Positions 57,793 through 64,000 of a DNA stretch of 64,000 bases are shown piece by piece. Position 1 is the first letter of the stretch. Every line of letters begins with the position of its first letter. Source of the stretch: Photobacterium kishitanii (GTDB taxonomy: Bacteria > Pseudomonadota > Gammaproteobacteria > Enterobacterales > Vibrionaceae). The position numbers and the translations under genes were made by a program. Under the pieces are notes generated by a model. The model made no database searches, was not told the DNA's origin, and saw only the letters and a program-made list of their open reading frames with translations. The DNA is taken from positions 186,001-250,000 of the forward strand of contig NZ_PYON01000004.1 in the NCBI RefSeq assembly GCF_003026355.1, written 5' to 3'.

Positions 57793-59304
57793 GTGAATAA
57801 AGAAAATTCAGCTGAAAATAGTCAGGCTAAATTCTTAACCGGTTCGACAATGCGACACATTGTTGTGATGTCAGGAACCGGTGCTATTGGTTTAATGGCA
57901 TTGTTTTTAGTCGATTTACTTGACATGTTTTTTATTAGTATGTTGGGGCAAATAGAACTTGCTGCAGCGATTGGTTTTGCCGGAACGTTAGTCTTTTTTT
58001 CTACTTCAATTTCTATCGGCACATCCATTGCTGCTGGAGCGCTAGTATCACGTGCTTTGGGTAAAAATGATCGTCAACAGGCCCGTATTATGGCCAGCAA
58101 TGTGATGATTTTTGCGGTATTAATTAGTGTCGTTGTTGTCGGACTAATGTTATGGCAATTACCATTACTATTGGATTTGATAGGTGCTAAGGGAGCGGTT
58201 GCTGAGGCTGCAACGCAATATTTAGTGATTTTATTGCCGAGTGCTCCTTTGATTGCAGTTTCTATGTCAGCGAGTGCTGCATTGCGAGGAGTGGGTGATG
58301 CTCGCCGTTCAATGGTTGCAACATTAATTGGTGGTGGTGTCAATGCGGTATTAGATCCATTACTTATTTTTGGGTTATCAATGGGAATGCAAGGTGCCGC
58401 GATTGCATCTGTTTTTGCTCGATTAGCCGTGATGTGTTTTTCTTTATATGCTGTGGTCTATAAACATCAATTGGTCGCTAAACCGGATTTATCTAGTTTC
58501 AAATTGGCGCTCCCGACAGTTGCTAAAATTGCATTGCCTGCAATATTAACCAATACAGCGACGCCGATTGGTAATGCTGTTGTTACTAGTAATATTGCGC
58601 AGTTTGGTGAGAGCTTTGTTGCTGGTTATGCGGTGATTGGGCGAATAATGCCAGTTTGTTTTGCACTCGTATTTTCATTATCAGGGGCTGTTGGGCCAAT
58701 TATTGGTCAAAATTTTGGTGCTGAACGTTGGGATAGAATTAATCAAATATTACGAGATGCAATGCTATTTACGGCGGCATATTGTGTTGGCATATCGGTA
58801 TTACTGTGGTTTGGACAAGGTTTATTGGTAGCGATGTTTAGCCTTACTGGTGATGCCGCTGAAATTGTTGGTGTATTCTGTAGTTTGATTGCCGTGACCT
58901 TTATTTTCAACGGCGCATTATTTGTGGCCAATGCAGCATTTAATAATCTTAACCGACCAACATGGTCAACAGCTTTAAATATGGGTAAAGCAACCTTAGG
59001 TACGATTCCATTTGTATTGATAGGAGGCCACCTAGCGGGGGCGAGTGGGGTATTAATTGGGCAAGCGGTTGGTTCGGTGGTATTTGGTATTATTGGCTTT
59101 AGTTTAGTCATCTATCAAGTTAAGAAAATGGGACGGGCTCATGAGCAGCAATCGCTGGAGAGCCATGAAATATTAACGCCATCAGTACCAGTTGCACCAT
59201 TTTGTTCTTCTCGCACCTATATGGGGACAGAAGATGTGTTGGAAGAAACTTTAGCGGTTGACGTTGAACACAGCAGTAATATAACAGCGAATAAAAATGA
59301 CTGA
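57793..59304 (+). CDS. MATE-family multidrug/Na+ efflux protein
   Basis: 503 residues with 12 membrane segments in two homologous halves. N-half: VDLLDMFFISMLGQIELAAAIGFAGTL and SAALRGVGDARRSM (the RGxGD-type loop typical of DinF/NorM relatives); C-half: VGPIIGQNFGAERWDRI. It exports drugs or metabolites with Na+ or H+. A ~55-residue hydrophilic, acidic C-terminal tail (from about 445) is longer than usual. The GTG at 57793 has GGAG 5 bases ahead. Substrate unknown. Confidence 0.9.
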   Translation: MNKENSAENSQAKFLTGSTMRHIVVMSGTGAIGLMALFLVDLLDMFFISMLGQIELAAAIGFAGTLVFFSTSISIGTSIAAGALVSRALGKNDRQQARIMASNVMIFAVLISVVVVGLMLWQLPLLLDLIGAKGAVAEAATQYLVILLPSAPLIAVSMSASAALRGVGDARRSMVATLIGGGVNAVLDPLLIFGLSMGMQGAAIASVFARLAVMCFSLYAVVYKHQLVAKPDLSSFKLALPTVAKIALPAILTNTATPIGNAVVTSNIAQFGESFVAGYAVIGRIMPVCFALVFSLSGAVGPIIGQNFGAERWDRINQILRDAMLFTAAYCVGISVLLWFGQGLLVAMFSLTGDAAEIVGVFCSLIAVTFIFNGALFVANAAFNNLNRPTWSTALNMGKATLGTIPFVLIGGHLAGASGVLIGQAVGSVVFGIIGFSLVIYQVKKMGRAHEQQSLESHEILTPSVPVAPFCSSRTYMGTEDVLEETLAVDVEHSSNITANKND

Positions 59305-59334
59305 TCAAAGAGTAAGCGCTTGAGTGATATTCAT

Positions 59335-59356
59335 TGATGTGATGTCTATCACTTTA
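59335..59356 (+). promoter_or_regulatory. CRP (cAMP receptor protein) binding site
   Basis: TGTGA-TGTCTA-TCACT matches the TGTGA-N6-TCACA consensus at 9 of 10 arm positions. It lies 278 bases upstream of the DASS transporter. A candidate promoter TTGTCG-17-TATCTA (59390-59418) stands about 70 bases downstream, at a plausible class I distance. Confidence 0.55.
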
Positions 59357-59565
59357 TCAATGTTAACTGACAGACAAACGACAATCTTTTTGTCGAACTA
59401 TGATCGCTATTTTATCTAAGTAGCGATTATTTCACTTCTTTATTGATCTAACACGATGAAATAAGATCAATAGCCATAGACAATAATTCCACTGATAAGC
59501 ATAAGTCTGCGTGTTAATAGCAACCATCGTCATTAACGACCAGCGAGTAGTGTTAGTTTAGCCAT

Positions 59566-59600
59566 TCACTTCACCTTTAGTTTAAGGAAAATAAAGGTGA
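59566..59600 (+). promoter_or_regulatory. Inverted repeat ahead of the DASS transporter gene
   Basis: TCACCTTTA (59571-59579) and TAAAGGTGA (59592-59600) are perfectly complementary, 34 bases before the start codon. They could form an operator or an mRNA hairpin. A second palindrome, ATCGCTA-N11-TAGCGAT, lies at 59403-59427. Confidence 0.4.
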
Positions 59601-59633
59601 TGGCGTATTTATTGTTTAAGGGAATAATGTTCT

Positions 59634-61049
59634 ATGCGTCAAAATCTTCGCTACATCATACCTATTCTGATCCCATTAATTATTTTGTTATTACCAGCAT
59701 CAGCTTTCCCTATTGATGGGTTAACGGTAATTCAGCAGCGTGTTATTGCTATTTTTTTATTGGCGGCGTTATGTTGGGTAATGGAACCTATTCCTATTTA
59801 CGCAACCTCAGTTGTTATCATTGTGCTGGAATTATTATTATTGTCAGATAAAAGTTTATATCTATTTAGGCTTGATCAAGGACAACCTCATTTTGGCAAT
59901 TTAATGAGTTATAGCGAGATAATGGCGACCTTTGCTAGTCCTATTATTATGTTGTTCTTAGGCGGTTTCTTTTTAGCAATGGCTGCGACGAAATACCGTT
60001 TAGATGTTAACTTAGCACGGGTGTTACTTAAACCGTTTGGGCATCAACCTAAATATGTGATGTTTGGTTTAATGTTGATTACCGCTATTTTCTCAATGTT
60101 TATGTCAAACACGGCGACGACGGCAATGATGCTTTCTATTTTAGCGCCAGTGATCACTTTATTTGGCGCTAAAGATCCCGGTAAAATAGCATTTGCATTA
60201 TGTATTCCTGTAGCAGCAAATATTGGCGGAATTGGTACACCGATCGGTACGCCGCCAAATGCAATCGCATTAAAATATCTTACTGGCGAAAACTTGATCA
60301 CCTTTGGTGAGTGGATGTTTTTTGGCGTGCCATTTGTAGCGGTATTATTAGTGTTTGCATGGTGGTTAATTAATGCATTTTACCCTGCAACTCAGCAATC
60401 GATTAAACTCGAAATTCAAGGTAAGTTTCTCAAAACCCCTAAAGCGATCACTGTCTATGTGACATTCGCTATTACCATTATTCTATGGCTAATGGGTTCT
60501 ATGCATGGCATGAACTCTTATACCGTCGCATTAATTCCTGTCGCAATCTTCTCGTTAACAGGGATCATTAATAAAGAAGATCTTAAGAAAATATCTTGGG
60601 ATGTACTGTGGCTAGTTTCAGGTGGTATTGCGCTTGGTTTGGCCTTAGATAAAACCGGTTTAGCTAAATTGGTTGTGCATAGTATTCCATTTGATGTGTT
60701 TTCACCGTATGTCGTCTTATTGGGTGCGGCTCTGCTGTGTTTATTAATGGCTAATTTTATGTCGCACACTGCAACTGCTAACTTATTAATGCCTATCATG
60801 GCTGCTCTGGGCACCTCGATGGTGTCACTAACGCCATTAGGTGGGGAAGTGACGTTGATCTTAGTGGTTACTTTTGCTGCATCGTTAGGGATGTCATTAC
60901 CGATTAGTACGCCACCAAATGCGTTAGCGCATGCTACGGGTCATGTTGAAAGTAATCAAATGGCGCGGGTTGGAGTTATTGTTGGCGTGGTTGGTGTTGC
61001 ATTGAGTTTTGTGATGATTTGGGGATTACAATTAATCGGTCATATTTAA
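59634..61049 (+). CDS. DASS/SLC13 family sodium:dicarboxylate-type transporter
   Basis: 471 residues with about 11 membrane segments and the internal repeat of the INDY fold. First SNT motif at 158-160 (FMSNTATTAMM) and TPIGTPPNAIALK; the second half has SHT at 377-379 (FMSHTATANLL) and ISTPPNALAHATG. In the related Vibrio VcINDY the second motif is SNT, so Asn is replaced by His here. The family imports succinate, malate, citrate or sulfate with Na+. The kinase and response-regulator genes follow on the same strand (28 bases to the kinase start), suggesting the transporter and its sensors form one unit. Confidence 0.88.
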   Translation: MRQNLRYIIPILIPLIILLLPASAFPIDGLTVIQQRVIAIFLLAALCWVMEPIPIYATSVVIIVLELLLLSDKSLYLFRLDQGQPHFGNLMSYSEIMATFASPIIMLFLGGFFLAMAATKYRLDVNLARVLLKPFGHQPKYVMFGLMLITAIFSMFMSNTATTAMMLSILAPVITLFGAKDPGKIAFALCIPVAANIGGIGTPIGTPPNAIALKYLTGENLITFGEWMFFGVPFVAVLLVFAWWLINAFYPATQQSIKLEIQGKFLKTPKAITVYVTFAITIILWLMGSMHGMNSYTVALIPVAIFSLTGIINKEDLKKISWDVLWLVSGGIALGLALDKTGLAKLVVHSIPFDVFSPYVVLLGAALLCLLMANFMSHTATANLLMPIMAALGTSMVSLTPLGGEVTLILVVTFAASLGMSLPISTPPNALAHATGHVESNQMARVGVIVGVVGVALSFVMIWGLQLIGHI

Positions 61050-61077
61050 GCAAATAGGGGTGAATGAGGATAAGGCT

Positions 61078-62403
61078 ATGAATCAACCTAAAGCACTGAG
61101 ACGGATCATTAATACTTATTTTCAAGATCCTGCCACGACGATTGCAGTTGCTGCGGGCACTGAAGTATTACGCCAAGGGGGATATAACGATCGTTTATAT
61201 TGGGTGAAGCAAGGAGAGTTATCTGGTTACTTAAAAAGTAAAGAGAATGGCTTGAGTGCGCAGGTCTTTGTGGTCAAAGAAGGGATGTTTTTTGGTGTGC
61301 ATAGCTTCTTTGCCCAAACACTCGTTGCTTCAACAACTGTGGTAGCAGAAAAAAACAGTGAGATTGCTTGGATTGATTTATCGACTAAAGCCATTGATCC
61401 CGAACATTATGGATCATTAGCTGAGCAGTTTATGCCAGTAATGGTGCATGAGTTAGCAACGCGCCAGATGCTAACAGGGATTGCCGCATTAGAAAAAGAA
61501 AAAGCACTTCAAAAATTGTATGCCACTGAAAAAATGACAACCTTAGGTCAATTAGCTGCCGGTATTGCACATGAACTCAATAATGCGATTGGTGTAATTA
61601 GCAGTAAGACCGAAAATATACAAACAGCATTCAGTCAATTTATTGATGATAATCAGCCGCAAATGACACCATTTTTACAGCATGGAATCGTTCATGGACA
61701 AACAGTCAGTTCAGCGCAAGTACGTGAGAGAACCAAAGTACTACAGCAACAGTATCGCTTGAGTCGTGAACAAGCTCGAATTCTTGCACGAGCATTACCT
61801 GAGGGAGATATAGCAGCTAATTGGTTGGAAGATATTGATGCTGCATTAATTTGTTGGGATTGCGGTCGTGATTTGCGGGATATTCGACTGGCAGCACGGC
61901 ATGCGGCTAGTATTGTTCGTTCAGTCAAGCAATTAGGGGGCGGAGATCACGCACGCATACCTGATGTCGATATTAATGACACCTTACATAAATCTTTGGT
62001 GCTATTGCAAAGTAATTTACGTTACGTTGAGGTGGTATTACGTCCTGCAATTTTACCGCCATTAACGGCAAGTGTTACCGAATTGGTGCAAATATGGGTT
62101 AATCTGATTAAGAATGCCTGCGATGCAATGGAAAACACCTCGTCACCTCAAATTGAAATTGTTACGCGGTGTGTAAAAAATAAATTATTAGTCACCATTA
62201 CTAATAATGGTCCTATGATTGATGAAGCGACGCGGCGTAAAATTTTCAATCCTAATTTTAGTACTAAAAAAGGGGGATTATCGTTTGGTTTAGGGCTGGG
62301 GTTAGCAATAGTACAACGTATTGTGACGAGCTATGGCGGTACGATTGCGGTGAAAAGTGATTATCAGCGTACGACATTTAGAATCAAATTACCGATAACG
62401 TAA
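61078..62403 (+). CDS. Sensor histidine kinase with N-terminal cyclic-nucleotide-binding-type domain
   Basis: 441 residues, no membrane segment, so cytoplasmic. Residues ~10-125 look like a CRP/cNMP-binding barrel (TEVLRQGGYNDRLYWVKQGELSGYL, EGMFFGVHSFF). The phospho-acceptor His165 is in LAAGIAHELNNAIG. The ATPase has N box VNLIKNACDAMEN (about 341-353) and G boxes (GGLSFGLGLGLAIVQRI). About 180 residues separate H165 from the N box, longer than usual, with an extra helical insertion (about 200-275). The ATG at 61078 is preferred over a GTG at 61060. Partner regulator follows after 9 bases. Confidence 0.88.
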   Translation: MNQPKALRRIINTYFQDPATTIAVAAGTEVLRQGGYNDRLYWVKQGELSGYLKSKENGLSAQVFVVKEGMFFGVHSFFAQTLVASTTVVAEKNSEIAWIDLSTKAIDPEHYGSLAEQFMPVMVHELATRQMLTGIAALEKEKALQKLYATEKMTTLGQLAAGIAHELNNAIGVISSKTENIQTAFSQFIDDNQPQMTPFLQHGIVHGQTVSSAQVRERTKVLQQQYRLSREQARILARALPEGDIAANWLEDIDAALICWDCGRDLRDIRLAARHAASIVRSVKQLGGGDHARIPDVDINDTLHKSLVLLQSNLRYVEVVLRPAILPPLTASVTELVQIWVNLIKNACDAMENTSSPQIEIVTRCVKNKLLVTITNNGPMIDEATRRKIFNPNFSTKKGGLSFGLGLGLAIVQRIVTSYGGTIAVKSDYQRTTFRIKLPIT

Positions 62404-62412
62404 AGGATGGTT

Positions 62413-62889
62413 ATGATGGAAAAAATCACGATTATTTGCGTTGATGATCAGCGCGAAGTATTAAGTGCAGTATTAAAAGATTTAGTGGAATTTGAGCCAT
62501 CTTTTTTATTGGAAGATTGCGAATCAGCAGATGAAGCACTCGCATTAATGGATGAACTTGATGCTGAAGGCCAGTTTATCGGCCTTATTATTTCAGATCA
62601 TGTGATGCCTGGTAAAACTGGGGTTGAGTTATTGACGCTAGTGGCAAACGATAGCCGCTTTATCCATACTAAAAAGGTGTTATTAACAGGGCAGGCGACT
62701 CATCAAGATACTATTGCAGCAATCAACCAAGCACGTATTGAAAGTTACTTTGAAAAACCATGGGATGCCGAAGTGCTCACTAACTGTGTGCGAACATTAG
62801 TTACTGAATATATTTTCGATATGGGGTTAGATTATACGAAGTGGGGTGATGTACTTGATAACACAACTATTTTACAACGTTTACGTTAA
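62413..62889 (+). CDS. Single-domain response regulator
   Basis: 158 residues. Receiver domain: acidic pair DD (11-12), phospho-acceptor Asp62 in ISDHVMPGKTG, Thr in VLLTGQA (about 94) and Lys in YFEKPWD (about 116). The last ~35 residues are a helical extension with no DNA-binding or enzymatic output domain. It probably acts by protein contact, or as a phosphate relay, with the adjacent kinase. Two ATG codons (62413, 62416) both suit the AAAGGA site; I use the first. The ATG at 62407 overlaps that site. Confidence 0.88.
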   Translation: MMEKITIICVDDQREVLSAVLKDLVEFEPSFLLEDCESADEALALMDELDAEGQFIGLIISDHVMPGKTGVELLTLVANDSRFIHTKKVLLTGQATHQDTIAAINQARIESYFEKPWDAEVLTNCVRTLVTEYIFDMGLDYTKWGDVLDNTTILQRLR

Positions 62890-62972
62890 CTAATCTCTAA
62901 GGGTGTAAGGGGATGTGTACTTATATTTGATAATTATTATCAGTTGTAAGTAAGGATCTATTGCTATTTTTC

Positions 62973-63004
62973 TTGACCTTGGTCTTAACTCAAAGGTTTA
63001 TAGT
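62973..63004 (+). promoter_or_regulatory. MerR-family-type promoter/operator for the metal ATPase gene
   Basis: -35 TTGACC (62973-62978), an unusually long 20-bp spacer, and -10 TATAGT (62999-63004). Within the spacer lies the imperfect dyad ACCTTGG-N7-TCAAAGGT (62976-62997), very like CueR/ZntR-type operators of copA and zntA. MerR-family activators twist such overlong spacers to activate when metal binds. The regulator gene itself is not in the window. Confidence 0.75.
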
Positions 63005-63044
63005 TATCATTAGCAAAACCAAATAGCGCCCAAGGAGAACGATG

Positions 63045-64000
63045 ATGTGTGCTCAATGTAATAATAAAAAAGATCATATCCATACTTCAAAATCAACGGT
63101 TGCTAATAAAGCGACCGTTACCGTGGTTGCAGCAGCGACTGATTGTTGCTCAAGTGTAACTGCTGATTGTTGTTCTAGTAATAAAGATTCTGAAGGGGGG
63201 AATGATAATGATACTGAAGGCCCCGCAGCCGGTGGTTGTTGTTCAGCCACGGCAAAAAATGCTATCCATTCAGTAACAAAAAAAAGTACCTTTACCATTA
63301 CTGGTGCACATGTTTCAGCCAGTGATAAAGCTACATTAGACAATAACCATCAGCATGGTGATACCCATTGCGGTGGTAATGATCACAATTCAGATTCGAA
63401 TGATGTGCATGATCACGATCATAGTGGTCATGAGCACAGTAACCATGAGCACAGTGGACAATGTTGCTCTGCACCAACAATGAGCAAAGAACAAGAATTA
63501 GCGTTAGAAGCCTCTCTAACAAACAATGCTCATGGCAAAACATTTAGCTGGAAAGTGTTAGGCATGGACTGTCCTAGCTGTGCGGCTAAACTTGAAAAAG
63601 CAATAATGTCATTATCTGCCGTAGATACTGCAAAAGTGATGTTTGCGACTGAAAAATTGATTGTTAATATCAATGATAATCAACAGCTTGATCCTGAAAA
63701 AATAAAGTCTGAGATAGAAAATAAATCCAAAAAAACCGGCTTCACGTTAGTTTCTACTACAACGAAAGCCGCCGATATACCGACTCAATCTTTCTTTATT
63801 CAACATCTATCAGTAATTGTTATTGCTTTGATGATGGTGATCTCTTTTGTATTAAATAAAACGGTTTCTGCAGAAGCAGGCTTGTTAGCCTTTACGCTGA
63901 CGACGATTGTCGGTTTATTCCCTATTTTGAAAAAAGCGGTTATTTTAGCTAAGTCAGGAACGCCGTTTTCGATTGAAACATTAATGTCTGTTGCTGCTAT
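63045..64000 (+). CDS. zntA: Zn/Cd/Pb-transporting P1B-type ATPase, ZntA-like (N-terminal part)
   Basis: The gene runs off the window; 318 full codons are visible. Residues ~1-150 are a Cys/His-rich tail: MCAQC, two DCCSS, GGCCSA, a run of HDHDHSGHEHSNHEHSG and QCCSA. The HMA metal-binding domain follows with GMDCPSC at 173-179 and VMFATEKLIVNI, then the first membrane helices and GTPFSIETLMSVAA, all close to E. coli ZntA (GMDCAAC near 56). The pump exports Zn, Cd or Pb. The Cys/His tail is some 115 residues longer than in E. coli. AAGGAG lies 7 bases before the ATG 63045; the ATG at 63042 is the alternative. Confidence 0.88.
   Translation, partial: MCAQCNNKKDHIHTSKSTVANKATVTVVAAATDCCSSVTADCCSSNKDSEGGNDNDTEGPAAGGCCSATAKNAIHSVTKKSTFTITGAHVSASDKATLDNNHQHGDTHCGGNDHNSDSNDVHDHDHSGHEHSNHEHSGQCCSAPTMSKEQELALEASLTNNAHGKTFSWKVLGMDCPSCAAKLEKAIMSLSAVDTAKVMFATEKLIVNINDNQQLDPEKIKSEIENKSKKTGFTLVSTTTKAADIPTQSFFIQHLSVIVIALMMVISFVLNKTVSAEAGLLAFTLTTIVGLFPILKKAVILAKSGTPFSIETLMSVAA

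Overview
The window looks like chromosomal DNA of a Vibrionaceae gammaproteobacterium, most likely Photobacterium. The reasons are the AT-rich composition, proteins closest in my recollection to Vibrio, Photobacterium and E. coli homologues, gene blocks in the enteric/vibrio order (lolA-rarA-serS; udk-dcd-asmA; rluC/rne divergence; yceD-rpmF-plsX-fabHDG-acpP-fabF-pabC-mltG-tmk-holB-tatD), and a TfoX/Sxy competence regulator. No database search was possible, so the genus is inference.

Layout. 1-3.3 kb: end of lolA, then rarA and serS. 3.5-6.6 kb: an accessory stretch with a 47-residue protein built from three 15-residue four-cysteine repeats, a cluster of REP-like repeats, and three unrecognised AT-rich genes (unknown protein, coiled-coil/zinc-ribbon protein, membrane protein with a cytoplasmic domain). 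6.7-11.3 kb (minus strand): a dicarboxylate/amino-acid symporter and a tcyP plus CoA-disulfide-reductase-like pair that would import and reduce disulfides. 11.6-20 kb: metG diverging from mrp, then udk, dcd, asmA, yhjD. 20.4-24.7 kb: a DcuB-like C4-dicarboxylate transporter behind a perfect FNR box, then codBA. 24.8-31.2 kb (minus strand): psiE, btuR, a SulP transporter and rne, whose 3' part carries a 15-copy in-frame minisatellite.

31.7-44.3 kb: rluC, yceF (minus) and the long fatty-acid/phospholipid cluster running into PabC, MltG, Tmk, HolB and TatD. 45-49.5 kb: two PTS permeases (a beta-glucoside-type IIBC and a glucose/maltose-type IICB followed by an RDD membrane protein), each behind a long AT-rich leader; a 36-codon small ORF with a good ribosome binding site precedes the second. 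49.7-57.7 kb: lysO, HDOD and LON-domain genes, tfoX, a DsdC-like LysR regulator convergent with ldhA, a YdgA-like protein and a CBS-pair protein. 57.8-62.9 kb: a MATE exporter, then a DASS (SLC13) transporter with a cyclic-nucleotide-domain histidine kinase and a single-domain response regulator, probably one sensing/transport module. The window ends inside a ZntA-like metal-exporting ATPase with an extended Cys/His-rich N-terminus behind a classic MerR-type promoter.

Most genes are ordinary core functions. The parts worth a second look are the 12-cysteine mini-protein, the three-gene accessory island, the rne minisatellite, the DASS-kinase-regulator module with its altered second SNT motif, the ZntA extension, and two promoters placed so close to start codons that leaderless or near-leaderless mRNAs are predicted. 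I saw no tRNA, rRNA, CRISPR array, transposase or prophage gene.
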